From: Arthrobacter crystallopoietes
Lineage (GTDB): Bacteria; Actinomycetota; Actinomycetes; Actinomycetales; Micrococcaceae
NCBI RefSeq assembly: GCF_002849715.1
Contig: NZ_CP018863.1
Coordinates: 992,001-1,056,000 of the forward strand
Reading direction: 5' to 3'
Length of the DNA: 64,000 nt
Of the stretch, positions 28,312-37,570 are shown piece after piece. Position numbers and translations under genes: made by a program. The notes beneath the pieces are model-generated. The model saw only the letters and a program-made list of their open reading frames with translations. It searched no databases and was not told the origin of the DNA. Position 1 is the stretch's first letter, and every line of letters starts with the position of its first letter.

Positions 28312-28860
28312 TTACTTGAGCCAGGTGTGCGGTGCGGGGCGGCGGGTGCTGGGCAGCGAGTTGTTCAGCCGCCACTCGTGGATCCACTCGGGCAGGACCA
28401 GGTCCGCTGGCGGCTGGCCCGTCTCCGCGAAGATCTCCTCATTGCTGACCGGACCGCGTTTGGAGACCAGGCGGGCGCAGATGTAGGCGCGGGCGTAGAT
28501 TTCGCCGCCGCTGACCATGCGCTGCTCGAAGAAGATGGCCCGCTCGTCGAACCCGATAATCTTCGATTCGATGGTGAATCTGGCGCCCAGATTCAGCGGC
28601 TTGCGGAAGCTGATGGTCTCGCCGCCGACAATGGGGTTCCAGCCGTTGCGGCGCATTACAGTCCACATTCCGCTGCGGACCATCAGGTCGAACCGGCCCA
28701 GATCCATCAGCGAGAAGTACATCCCGTTGTTGATGTGCAGAGCCATGTCCACGTCCGTGGGCAGCACGCGCAGCGGCAGCGACGAGGTGTCCCAGATGCC
28801 GAGTTTCGGCTGGCGGCGGGAGCGGAACAGATGGAAAAGGGTGCGCAGAAGCAGATGCAT
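28312..28860 (-). CDS. Hotdog-fold thioesterase-like protein
   Basis: A 182-residue protein of the THEM6/4HBT-like hotdog type with RVLPTDVDMALHINNGMYFSLMD, the typical D-x-D-x-x-x-H-x-N-N-x-x-Y motif. It probably hydrolyses acyl-CoA thioesters. ATG 28860 is used; ATG 28869 is possible. Convergent with the acyl-CoA synthetase gene. Confidence 0.85.
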   Translation of the reverse strand: MHLLLRTLFHLFRSRRQPKLGIWDTSSLPLRVLPTDVDMALHINNGMYFSLMDLGRFDLMVRSGMWTVMRRNGWNPIVGGETISFRKPLNLGARFTIESKIIGFDERAIFFEQRMVSGGEIYARAYICARLVSKRGPVSNEEIFAETGQPPADLVLPEWIHEWRLNNSLPSTRRPAPHTWLK

Positions 28861-28972
28861 GCACCACATGCTACGCGCTGGTAACTTAGCAGACGCCAAC
28901 TTGGCCGCGGCCCTGTTGCGCCGGCAGCGCTCCGCGTAGGGTAAGGGCATCTGATTCCAGAGGAGGGCCGCC

Positions 28973-30007
28973 ATGCGAGTCGCCGTCATCGGAGCCACCG
29001 GAAACGTCGGCACTGCGCTGCTGCGCCGCATGCAGCGCGCGAAAGCGGAGGACCATGACGCGCTGGAGATCGTGGGGATTGCCCGCCGTCTGCCGGAGAT
29101 GCCACGGGAACCGTACGACGGCGTGACCTGGCATTCCGTCGACGTCGCCTCGGACACCGCGCGCGAACGGCTGGCCGAGGCACTCACCGGTTGCGACGCC
29201 GTCGTCCATTTGGCCTGGGTGCTCCAGCCCAACCATGACGAACCCTTCATGCGTCGGGTCAACGTGCACGGCACCGCGAACGCCTTGGCAGCCGCCGCGG
29301 AAGCGGAAGTGCGGCACTTTGTCTGCGCCTCGTCGGTCGGCGCCTACAGCCCGGCGAACAAGGACCGGCCGGTGGATGAAAGCTGGCCTGCCCGCGGCAT
29401 AGCCTCCTCGCATTACAGCCGGTTCAAGGGCGAGCAGGAGCTGCTACTGGACGAATTCGAGCGGCGGCATCTGGAGGTGCTGGTGGCGCGGCTGCGGCCC
29501 GGCCTCATCTTCCAGCACGACGCCGGCGCCCAGATCGGGCGCTACTTCCTCGGCCCGCTCATCCCCAAGTTCTTCCTGAACAAACTCCGGATTCCGCTGC
29601 TGCCGATTCCCCAGGCGTTCAAGTTCCAGGTTGTCCACGCCGACGATATCGCCGATGCCTACTGGCGGGTGGTTGACCAGCGCGCCGGCGGCGCGTTCAA
29701 TGTCGCGGCGGATCCGGTGTTTACGTCCGAACTGCTCGGCGGAATGCTCAGCGCCCGGCGGGTGCTGAACGTCCCGGTGGGACTGATCCGTGCCGCCGTC
29801 GGCCTCTCCTGGGCGGTGCGGCTGCAGGCCTCGGACCCAGGCTGGATCGACATGGCCCGGAACGCTCCCATCATGAAGACTGACCGGGTCCGGACCGAGC
29901 TCGGCTGGACCCCGCGCTACAGCTCAGTCGAAGCGCTCCAGTCAGTGCTCGACGGGCTGGCTGCCGGCCAGGGCGTTGCCGGTTCCCCGCCGCTGCAGCC
30001 GCGCTAG
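28973..30007 (+). CDS. NAD-dependent epimerase/dehydratase
   Basis: A 344-residue extended short-chain dehydrogenase with GATGNVG at the N-terminus and the catalytic YSRFKGEQE segment (Y-x-x-x-K). It acts on nucleotide sugars or similar substrates. GGAGG precedes the ATG. It stands alone with divergent thioesterase upstream and convergent BCCT gene downstream; substrate unknown. Confidence 0.85.
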   Translation: MRVAVIGATGNVGTALLRRMQRAKAEDHDALEIVGIARRLPEMPREPYDGVTWHSVDVASDTARERLAEALTGCDAVVHLAWVLQPNHDEPFMRRVNVHGTANALAAAAEAEVRHFVCASSVGAYSPANKDRPVDESWPARGIASSHYSRFKGEQELLLDEFERRHLEVLVARLRPGLIFQHDAGAQIGRYFLGPLIPKFFLNKLRIPLLPIPQAFKFQVVHADDIADAYWRVVDQRAGGAFNVAADPVFTSELLGGMLSARRVLNVPVGLIRAAVGLSWAVRLQASDPGWIDMARNAPIMKTDRVRTELGWTPRYSSVEALQSVLDGLAAGQGVAGSPPLQPR

Positions 30008-30024
30008 TCGCCTGCGGGCAGCCG

Positions 30025-31722
30025 TTACTTGTCGTCTGGTTCCTTCTTCGGCGGGCTGTCAACGGTCTCGATGGCGCCCGTCTCTACGGGTTGCGCAAAG
30101 GGAACCGTGCTTGGGACGGCAGTCGCGCCGCGGACAGGGCCCATCCGGCGTTGCCGCAACGGATCCTTCCGAAGGTCCGCGTAGAGGGCGACGCAGAGTC
30201 CCATAATGATCAGCACAAACGGAGTCGCCGCCAAAATGGTGAACGTCTGCAACGCACCCAGCCCGCCGACAAAGAGCAGGACCGCTGCCACAGCGCCGGT
30301 GAGGATCGCCCACATGATGACCAGCGGTTTCCAAGGTTCCTTCTTACCCCGCGAGGACAACGTGCCAAGCACCAGAGAGCCGGCATCGGCGCCGCTGACG
30401 AAGAAAACTGCGGTCAGGATCATGACCACAATCGCCGCGCCGATGAAGAAGGGATACTGCTGCAGCAGTGCGAAGAATCCCGCCGCCTCGCTGCCGGTAC
30501 CGGCAATGTCCAGTCCGCCCAGCTGGGCGTTGATGCCGGCGCCTCCAAAGATGGTGAACCAGATGATGCTGACGGCGGTGGGAACCAGCAGCACACCGAG
30601 GACAAACTCCTTGATGGTGCGGCCGCGCGAGATCCGGGCGATGAAGGTGCCGACGAACGGCGTCCACGAAATCCACCAGGCCCAGTAGAAGATGGTCCAG
30701 CTTGCCAGCCAGTCCGCGCCACCGAAGACGGCGGAGTGGAAGCTCATCGACATGAGGCTGGACAGGTAGGTGCCGATGGAGTTCGGTAGCAGGTCGAGGA
30801 TGAACACCGTAGGCCCGACGACGAAAACGAACATCAGCAGGACGGCGGCCAGGATCATGTTGGTGTTACTCAGCCATTTGATGCCCCTGGACACCCCGCT
30901 GGCTGCGGAGAATACGACGCCGACAGTCAGGACGCAGATGATGATGATGGGCAGCGCGGCCCCGGGGTTCTCTTCGAACTCGCCCGTCCGCAGCAGTGAC
31001 AGGCCCGCGGCAATCTGCAAGGCGCCCAGTCCCAGTGAGGTGGCAGAACCGAATTTGGTACATATGATGGCGAGGATATCGATCGGCTTGCCCCAGCCCT
31101 TCTCGATCCGCTCCTTGCCTAGCAGGGAGTGGAACGGCGCGCTCATCAGGTTGCCGCGGCCCATCCGGTAGGTGGAGTAGGCCAACGCAAGGCCCACCAC
31201 GGAGTAGATAGCCCACGGGTGCAGTCCCCAGTGGAACAGGGTATAAGCCATGGCCGAGCTCGCGGCGGCCTCGGTGCCCGCTTCCGCACCGACAAACGGC
31301 GGCGGCGAGGCGAGGTGGGTGACCGGTTCGTAGACGCCGAAGAACATCAGGCCGATACCCATGCCAGCGCTGAACATCATGGCGATCCAGGACAGTGTCG
31401 AGAATTCCGTTTCCTCGCCTTCGCGGGAGAGCGGTATGTTCCCGTACCGGCCGAATGCCAGGACCAGCGAGAAGGCGACGAAGCCGGTGGCACCGAGAAT
31501 GAAGAGCCAGCCGAAGGTGCTGGTGATCCAGCCGAGGGCCGCGCCGGCGGCCGCTTCGATGGCCTCTGTGAAGAAGATGCCGAGAATACAGACGACGACG
31601 ACGATCACTAAGGAGACGCCGAAAACAGTTTTGTCTATGCCGGCCCATCCATGGGCTGGAGTGTCGGAGACCGCATCACCTAATTGCGATTCCGGCAATT
31701 TGCCCGCTTGATGTTCACTCAT
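30025..31722 (-). CDS. BCCT-family betaine/choline/carnitine transporter
   Basis: A 565-residue, twelve-helix Na+ or H+ coupled symporter. The family signature is clear: FYWAWWISWTPFVGTFIARI followed by SRGRTIKEFVLGVLLVPT, and earlier GMGIGLMFFGVYEPVTH. It imports glycine betaine, choline or carnitine for osmoprotection or as nutrient. The C-terminus is a 60-residue polar tail that may sense osmolarity. Single-gene unit. Confidence 0.93.
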   Translation of the reverse strand: MSEHQAGKLPESQLGDAVSDTPAHGWAGIDKTVFGVSLVIVVVVCILGIFFTEAIEAAAGAALGWITSTFGWLFILGATGFVAFSLVLAFGRYGNIPLSREGEETEFSTLSWIAMMFSAGMGIGLMFFGVYEPVTHLASPPPFVGAEAGTEAAASSAMAYTLFHWGLHPWAIYSVVGLALAYSTYRMGRGNLMSAPFHSLLGKERIEKGWGKPIDILAIICTKFGSATSLGLGALQIAAGLSLLRTGEFEENPGAALPIIIICVLTVGVVFSAASGVSRGIKWLSNTNMILAAVLLMFVFVVGPTVFILDLLPNSIGTYLSSLMSMSFHSAVFGGADWLASWTIFYWAWWISWTPFVGTFIARISRGRTIKEFVLGVLLVPTAVSIIWFTIFGGAGINAQLGGLDIAGTGSEAAGFFALLQQYPFFIGAAIVVMILTAVFFVSGADAGSLVLGTLSSRGKKEPWKPLVIMWAILTGAVAAVLLFVGGLGALQTFTILAATPFVLIIMGLCVALYADLRKDPLRQRRMGPVRGATAVPSTVPFAQPVETGAIETVDSPPKKEPDDK

Positions 31723-31829
31723 GGAAACCCTCGCTGGTCCGTGTTGTTCTGCTCTGCTGCAACGGGACTAAGCCCTGTTCAACGCTTGCCACTTCTGCCC
31801 CGGAATCTATCGTTAGTATAGTTGCAGCC

Positions 31830-32438
31830 ATGAACGAGCTAGGCTACACGCACAGCGGCGACTCCGGCCAAACGGACTTCGGCGGACATGGCACGATCCC
31901 CAAGACGGATGTGAGGGTCGTAGCGTACGCGGAATGCGATGCGGCGAACGCGTCAATCGCTGTAACCCTGGCTGGAGGTGCACTGCCTCCGCAGCTGGTT
32001 GCAACGCTGGTCAGCGTGCAGAATGACCTGTTTGACCTGGCCACGGATCTCAGCATTCCGTTCAACAGCCCCACGCCGGCCAAAGCCCGGATCATTCCCG
32101 GCCATACTGAGCGGATCGAGCGCGCCATTGAGCATTTCGAGCAGGAAGCCGGCGACCTCAGCGGCATGCTCCTGCCCGGCGGAACCCTCGCCGGGGCGCT
32201 GCTGTACCAGGCCCGCTCGGTTGTCCGTCGCGCCGAGGTTGCCATCTGGCGCGCCGTCGAGGAACACCCGGACACCGTTAACATCGAGTGCGCCCGCTAC
32301 ATGAACCGTGTCTCCGGACTGCTGTTCGTGATGGCCCGCGGGGCCAACGCCGAACACGGAGACGTGCTGTGGGTACCGGAATCCTCCGTCTCGATGCCGG
32401 CCGAACCCGTGGAAGAGACCGGCGGAGAAAGCCACTAG
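31830..32438 (+). CDS. PduO-type cobalamin adenosyltransferase-like protein
   Basis: A 202-residue protein matching the PduO-type corrinoid adenosyltransferase fold: N-terminal THSGDSGQTDFGG, helix AYAECDAANASIAV, LPGGTLAGALLYQARSVVRRAE and ARYMNRVSGLLFVMAR. The usual DELN is DAAN here, and the usual Asp in NRLSD is Gly, so activity is uncertain. TATAGT at 31817-31822 lies 7 bases before the ATG with no ribosome binding site, suggesting a leaderless mRNA. It ends by overlapping 4 bases with the convergent mannosidase gene. Confidence 0.75.
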   Translation: MNELGYTHSGDSGQTDFGGHGTIPKTDVRVVAYAECDAANASIAVTLAGGALPPQLVATLVSVQNDLFDLATDLSIPFNSPTPAKARIIPGHTERIERAIEHFEQEAGDLSGMLLPGGTLAGALLYQARSVVRRAEVAIWRAVEEHPDTVNIECARYMNRVSGLLFVMARGANAEHGDVLWVPESSVSMPAEPVEETGGESH

Positions 32439-35400
32439 CGGCGGAACCTCAGCGTGGCCAACTGGAAGGGCCGGAGCCGCACCTGGGCTCCGGAGCCCAG
32501 GTCCTGGAGCCAGTCCGCCGGATCTTCGCGCTCCAGCAGATCTGTGGCGGCCACGCCGTCGTAATCAAAGTCGGGCTGTAGCACTGCTTCGGCCCGGCCG
32601 CCGTGCGCCTCGTACAATCGCACCACCACGTCGCCGCTGCGGTCTTCGGCCAGCTTGACCGCTTCGATGACCACCGCGGGATTATCTACGCCGAACAGCG
32701 GCGTGAGCCCGGTGCTGCCTGCATCGGCGCCGGCATTCGCTTCGGCGCTGGGCGCTGCCCCGCCGGCGGTGCGCAACGGCAGGTTCAGCCGGTACCCCTC
32801 CGCCACGGCTTCGGGTATTCCGGCATTGGGCCGCAGCGAGAACCGGAAGGCATGCCGCCCCTGGTCCGCCCCCGGATCGGGAAACAACGGCGCACGCAGC
32901 AGCGACGCCCGGACGGAAGTGTACGTCCCGGCACCGTCGGCGAGCGCGGCGCACCCGATGTCGTAACCGTAGGTGGCGTCATTGGCCAGAGCCACGCCGT
33001 AGCCGTGCTCGGCAACCTGGACCCAGCGGTGCGTCACCGTTTCGAAACGGGCTGCATCCCAGGACGTGTTGCTGTGGGTGGGCCGGTAGATGTGTCCGAA
33101 CTGGATCTCCGAGGCGGCACGTTCCGCATGCACGTCCAGCGGGAACGCCAGTTTGAGCAGTTTCTGCTGCTCGTGCCAGTCCACCTCAATGTCGAGTTCG
33201 ACGGCGGTTCCGTCCTGGCTCAGCCGGATCTGCTCGGTCAGGACGGAGTCCCCGAACGAATGGCGGATCCGCAGCCCGGGCGTCCTGACCGTCTCAAGCG
33301 GTTCCACGAAATCCGCCTTGCGCAGCTCGACCACGGTTGCCTTGTAGTGCTCGTCGAGGTCCCATGCATCCCACTGGTTGGGCGTGTCGCGGAAGACCTG
33401 GAACAGGTTTCCTGCCAGGCCGGCCGGCACCAGCTGCCGCCCGGCGCCGCGGTCCAGCAGCGAGGTGAGCAGTCCGCCGTCGTCGATTGTCAGTTCCAGC
33501 GCTTCACTGCGCAAGGTCCACCCTCCCTCGCCGTGTTCCAGCCGGGTCGGCACAGGTTCTGCGGGCGTACCGCCGCCCAGCCCGGGCACCCCGGCCACCG
33601 GGCAAGGACCGGCGTTGACGCTGAGCGGGCCACTGCCCGGATTGACGACGGCGGCGAGGGCCTCCGCGATCAGCCTTTCCAACGTTTCGGCTACCTGCGC
33701 GTAGTTGCGCTCGGCCTCCTGATGGACCCAGGCGATCGATGAGCCGGGCAGGATGTCGTGGAACTGCTGCAACAGCACCATCTGCCAGGCACGCTCCAGC
33801 TCGTCGTAGGGGTACGGCGTGCCTTTGCGGATGGCCGCGGTGGTGGCCCAGAGCTCGGCCTCGCGCAGCAGGTGCTCGCTGTGCCGGTTGCCCCGCTTGG
33901 TCCGCGCCTGAGAGGTATAGGTGCCGCGGTGGAACTCCAGGTACAGCTCGCCCGAAAAGACCGGGGGCTCCGGATACTCCGCCTCGGCTGCGCGGAAGAA
34001 CGTTTCCGGGCCGGAGAGCTGCACCCGCGGCGAACCCTCGAGATCCGCCGTCCGGTAGGCCGCCGCGAGCATCTCGCGGGTGGGCCCGCCGCCGCCGTCG
34101 CCCCAACCGAAGGGCAACAGCGAGGTGTTGGCCGCACCCTTTTCGCGGTAGTTCCGCTGGGCATGGGCCAGCTGTGCCGCGGAGATATCCGAGCTGTAGG
34201 TATCCGCGGGCGGAAAGTGCGTGAAAATCCGCGTGCCGTCGATCCCTTCCCACTGAAAGGTGTGGTGTGGGAAGCGGTTGGTGTCGTTCCAGGAAATCTT
34301 CTGCGTCAGGAACCAGCGGGAACCGGCGGCCTTGACGATCTGCGGCAGCGCGCCGGAGTAGCCGAAGGAATCCGGCAGCCACACGTCCAGCGGCTCCATC
34401 CCGAAGTTCTCCAGGAAGAAACGCTTGCCGGCGACAAACTGCCGCGCCAGCGCCTCCCCGCCCGCCATGTTGGTGTCCGGTTCCACCCACATTCCGCCGG
34501 CCGGCACAAAGCGGCCGCCGCGCACGGCTGCGGCAACCCGCTCGAACAGTTCGGGATAGTGCTCCTTCAGCCACGCGTACTGCTGGGCGGACGAGGCGGT
34601 GAAGACGAAATCCGGGTGCTCCTCGATCAGGTCCAGCACGTTGGAAAACGTCCGGGCAACCTTGCGCACGGTCTCACGTACGGGCCAGAGCCAGGCGCTG
34701 TCGATGTGGGCATGGCCGACGGCATGGATGCGGTGCGCGCTGGCATACGCCGGTGCCTCGAGTACTTCGGCCAGGCATGCCCTCGCCGCCGGGGCCGTCG
34801 AGGCGAGGTCCTGAGGATCGGCGGCATTGAGCCCCCGCTCCAGTGCGCGCAGGATCTCATGCCGGCGCGGCAGGTCCTCGGGCAGCTCGCGCATCAGCCC
34901 GTCCAGCGCCCGGAAGTCCTGCATCAGTTCCCACACCTGCACATCCAGCAGCGCCAGGTCCGCCCGGGCCAGCACATTCTGCGGCTCGGTCCCGGCGGTG
35001 GCCTTGTCCCCCAGAGGCGTGGGCGCGAAGAGGAATCCGTCCGCGACGTTGGGGTTGGACGCCGCCTCCACATAAAACTCGATCCTGCCATCATGCCCGG
35101 GAGCCAGCGGGACCTGCATGTTCAGCGGTTCAACGCCCTTGATGATGCTGCCGTCCGGGCGGTAGGCCATCCCTTCGGCTTGGAAGCCGGGCAACAGTGA
35201 GGTGCAACCGAGATCGATCACGGCCTCCAGCCGCGCGGCGCCCGCGTTCTCGCCCGCGGATAGCGCAACGGAACCTTCCCCGCGGAGGCGGGTGCCGCCG
35301 TCGTACTTTGCGGTCCAATCCGAGGGAATCTGGCCGGTGAACCGGAACCAGGTGGTCCCCCACGGCAACCCCCAGGGCCGGCCCACGGCAAAGGGCTCGA

Positions 35401-35557
35401 ACTGCTGCAGCATCGCCTCCGTGCAGGGAACCGGCTCGTCCGGGCAGGCCCACGCTTCGACCCGCAACGGTACAGCCTCCCGGTAGAGCTGCGCCGCGAG
35501 CCGCTCCGTCATGAACCGCTGGATCCGCGCCTCGACCAGTAACCGGTTGTCGTGCAT
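32435..35557 (-). CDS. GH38 alpha-mannosidase
   Basis: A 1040-residue glycoside hydrolase family 38 enzyme. HAHIDSAWLWPVRET carries zinc ligands, and WLPDSFGYSGALPQI holds the nucleophile Asp. A C-terminal beta-rich domain (from about residue 640) follows as in family members. It removes alpha-mannose residues from glycans in the cytoplasm; no signal peptide is seen. ATG 35557 follows AAGGAG; an in-frame ATG at 35617 is rejected. Alone, with no sugar transporter next to it. Confidence 0.92.
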   Translation of the reverse strand: MHDNRLLVEARIQRFMTERLAAQLYREAVPLRVEAWACPDEPVPCTEAMLQQFEPFAVGRPWGLPWGTTWFRFTGQIPSDWTAKYDGGTRLRGEGSVALSAGENAGAARLEAVIDLGCTSLLPGFQAEGMAYRPDGSIIKGVEPLNMQVPLAPGHDGRIEFYVEAASNPNVADGFLFAPTPLGDKATAGTEPQNVLARADLALLDVQVWELMQDFRALDGLMRELPEDLPRRHEILRALERGLNAADPQDLASTAPAARACLAEVLEAPAYASAHRIHAVGHAHIDSAWLWPVRETVRKVARTFSNVLDLIEEHPDFVFTASSAQQYAWLKEHYPELFERVAAAVRGGRFVPAGGMWVEPDTNMAGGEALARQFVAGKRFFLENFGMEPLDVWLPDSFGYSGALPQIVKAAGSRWFLTQKISWNDTNRFPHHTFQWEGIDGTRIFTHFPPADTYSSDISAAQLAHAQRNYREKGAANTSLLPFGWGDGGGGPTREMLAAAYRTADLEGSPRVQLSGPETFFRAAEAEYPEPPVFSGELYLEFHRGTYTSQARTKRGNRHSEHLLREAELWATTAAIRKGTPYPYDELERAWQMVLLQQFHDILPGSSIAWVHQEAERNYAQVAETLERLIAEALAAVVNPGSGPLSVNAGPCPVAGVPGLGGGTPAEPVPTRLEHGEGGWTLRSEALELTIDDGGLLTSLLDRGAGRQLVPAGLAGNLFQVFRDTPNQWDAWDLDEHYKATVVELRKADFVEPLETVRTPGLRIRHSFGDSVLTEQIRLSQDGTAVELDIEVDWHEQQKLLKLAFPLDVHAERAASEIQFGHIYRPTHSNTSWDAARFETVTHRWVQVAEHGYGVALANDATYGYDIGCAALADGAGTYTSVRASLLRAPLFPDPGADQGRHAFRFSLRPNAGIPEAVAEGYRLNLPLRTAGGAAPSAEANAGADAGSTGLTPLFGVDNPAVVIEAVKLAEDRSGDVVVRLYEAHGGRAEAVLQPDFDYDGVAATDLLEREDPADWLQDLGSGAQVRLRPFQLATLRFRR

Positions 35558-35875
35558 AAACACTCCTTGGGGACCATGGTGAGGACCCACCGCCGTCCTT
35601 ACGCCACGGTGCCACACTGGCCGAAGAAGCGGAAGATGCTAGCGACTGCTATCCGCTTGGAACAGGAGCAGATCCAGTGGGGAATGGGCACGCGACCGGC
35701 TGGAGGGCGGCTGAGAAACAGTGCCAATTGGCGTCACTTCGGCGTAGGGTGGCCCGTATTGGGAGCGGACGCTGGACAAGCTGCCGGGTCATCGTTATTG
35801 GCGTCACATGCAGGTCGCTGGAATACTGGACAGGCTCACTCACCCCCACCCGGTCACCCCGGAAGGACGCACCTC
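35558..35875. promoter_or_regulatory. Intergenic region with 11-bp direct repeat
   Basis: Promoter region of the divergent mannosidase and putP genes. ATTGGCGTCAC occurs twice (35727-35737 and 35797-35807), 70 bases apart. This could be a regulator site for putP. No gene is supported here. Confidence 0.4.
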
Positions 35876-37384
35876 GTGAACGACCAGATATATCAGATCA
35901 TCGCCATGGCGCTGTACATGGCAGGAATGCTAGGCATCGGGTGGTGGGCTTTCCGGCGCACCGACGACCTGGACGACTACATGCTCGCGGGCCGCGGCCT
36001 GCATCCCGGGGTAGCGGCACTGAGCGCCGGCGCTTCCGACATGTCCGGCTGGCTCCTGATGGGCCTGCCCGGCGCCCTCTACGTGGGCGGCCTGTTCGAA
36101 GCTTGGATCGCCATCGGCCTGACCATCGGAGCCTGGCTGAACTGGAAGTTCGTCGCTCCGCGGCTGCGCGCCTACACCGAGGTCTCCAACAACTCGATCA
36201 CGGTGCCAAGCTTCTTCGATAACCGGCTCAAGGACAAGACCCATATCCTCCGGGTCGCTTCCGGCGTCATCATCCTGGCCTTCTTCACCTTCTACGTCTC
36301 CTCCGGCATGGTGGCCGGCGGCGTGTTCTTCGAGGCCTCCTTCGGCTCCAGCTACCTGACCGGCATGCTGGTTGTCAGCGGCGTCACCGTGCTGTACACG
36401 CTCTTCGGCGGCTTCATGGGCGCAACGTTCACGGATGTGGCCCAGGGCATCCTGATGTTCCTCGCACTGCTGATTGTCCCGATCGTAGGCGTTTTCGCCA
36501 CCGGCGGCATCGGCGCAACCTTCGACTCGATCCGCGAGGTGGATCCGGACTTCCTGAGCCTGTTCGCCGGCGGCACACTGGTGGCCGGCATCTCGGCGGC
36601 TGCATGGGGGCTGGGCTACTTCGGCCAGCCGCACATCATTGTCCGCTTCATGGCCATGCGCTCGGCGGCTGATGCCAAGGCCGGCCGCCGCATCGGTATC
36701 GGCTGGATGATCCTGACCGTACTTGGTGCCGTCGCAACAGCCCTCGTCGGCATCGCCTACTTCCAGCAGAATCCGAACGCCACACTGGCGGACCCGGAAT
36801 CCGTGTTCCTGGACCTGGCCCAGATCCTCTTCCACCCGTTCATCGCCGGCATGGTCCTCGCCGCCGTGCTGGCCGCGATCATGAGTACCCTCTCGTCCCA
36901 GCTGATTGTCTGCTCGTCGGCACTGGTCGAGGACCTGTACAAGATTGTCAGCAAGAAGCAGGCCTCGGCCAAGGCGCAGGTGATGCTGGGCCGGATGGGC
37001 GTACTGGTCGTCTCCCTCATCGCCATGGCCCTGGCCTGGAGCCAGAACGATACGATCCTTGGGCTGGTGGCCTTCGCCTGGGCCGGCTTCGGCGCCTCCT
37101 TCGGCCCGACCGTCATCCTCTCGCTCTACTGGCGCAAGCTCACCATGCCCGGCGCCCTTGCCGGCATGGTTGCCGGTGCGGTTACCGTCTTCTGGTGGGG
37201 CAATTCTGCGCTGACGGAGACCATGTACGAGATTGTTCCGGGCTTCATCCTGAACGTGATCGTCGCGGTGGTCGTCAGCCTGATCACCTACAAGCCCAAT
37301 GCCGAGATCGAAGTGGAATTCGACGAAGCCGTGGGCCGGGCCAATGCGCCGGCACCGGCGCCTGTGGCTGCCGCCGAGCGGTAA
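35876..37384 (+). CDS. putP: PutP-type sodium/proline symporter
   Basis: A 502-residue sodium:solute symporter with about thirteen helices. It has DDYMLAGRGLHPGVAALSAGASDMSGWLLMG, the PutP-type sodium site start, and WGLGYFGQPHIIVRFMAM, both typical of proline symporters. The GTG at 35876 follows GGAAGGA; a frame open to 35552 adds unrelated sequence and is rejected. It imports proline with Na+. Confidence 0.92.
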   Translation: MNDQIYQIIAMALYMAGMLGIGWWAFRRTDDLDDYMLAGRGLHPGVAALSAGASDMSGWLLMGLPGALYVGGLFEAWIAIGLTIGAWLNWKFVAPRLRAYTEVSNNSITVPSFFDNRLKDKTHILRVASGVIILAFFTFYVSSGMVAGGVFFEASFGSSYLTGMLVVSGVTVLYTLFGGFMGATFTDVAQGILMFLALLIVPIVGVFATGGIGATFDSIREVDPDFLSLFAGGTLVAGISAAAWGLGYFGQPHIIVRFMAMRSAADAKAGRRIGIGWMILTVLGAVATALVGIAYFQQNPNATLADPESVFLDLAQILFHPFIAGMVLAAVLAAIMSTLSSQLIVCSSALVEDLYKIVSKKQASAKAQVMLGRMGVLVVSLIAMALAWSQNDTILGLVAFAWAGFGASFGPTVILSLYWRKLTMPGALAGMVAGAVTVFWWGNSALTETMYEIVPGFILNVIVAVVVSLITYKPNAEIEVEFDEAVGRANAPAPAPVAAAER

Positions 37385-37443
37385 CCGGTGGCGGCCGGCC
37401 GCTCCCGCAGCAGCGGCTGCCGGCGCCTGAACCACAGCAAACA

Positions 37444-37479
37444 TCCGACGGCGGCACTCACCAAAGTGCCGCCGTCGGA
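37444..37479 (+). terminator. Terminator after putP
   Basis: A perfect 15-bp stem TCCGACGGCGGCACT with its complement and a 6-base loop, followed by CGTTGTTT. Confidence 0.85.
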
Positions 37480-37570
37480 CGTTGTTTCCCACCAGCGACA
37501 AACAGTGATTTGATTTTCCCAATCACTTGGGCGGATACTGGCAGTCCGCTCAATCATCCGAGGAACACCC

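Noticed and set aside
32603..35200. Two plus-strand open frames opposite the alpha-mannosidase
   Set aside because: Shadow frames; the minus strand has the GH38 catalytic motifs.
35552..35875. 108-residue N-terminal extension of putP
   Set aside because: Sequence is unlike sodium symporters and fills the promoter region; GTG 35876 has GGAAGGA.
35930..37522. 530-codon minus-strand frame opposite putP
   Set aside because: His/Gln/Asp-rich composition typical of antisense translation of a membrane protein gene.
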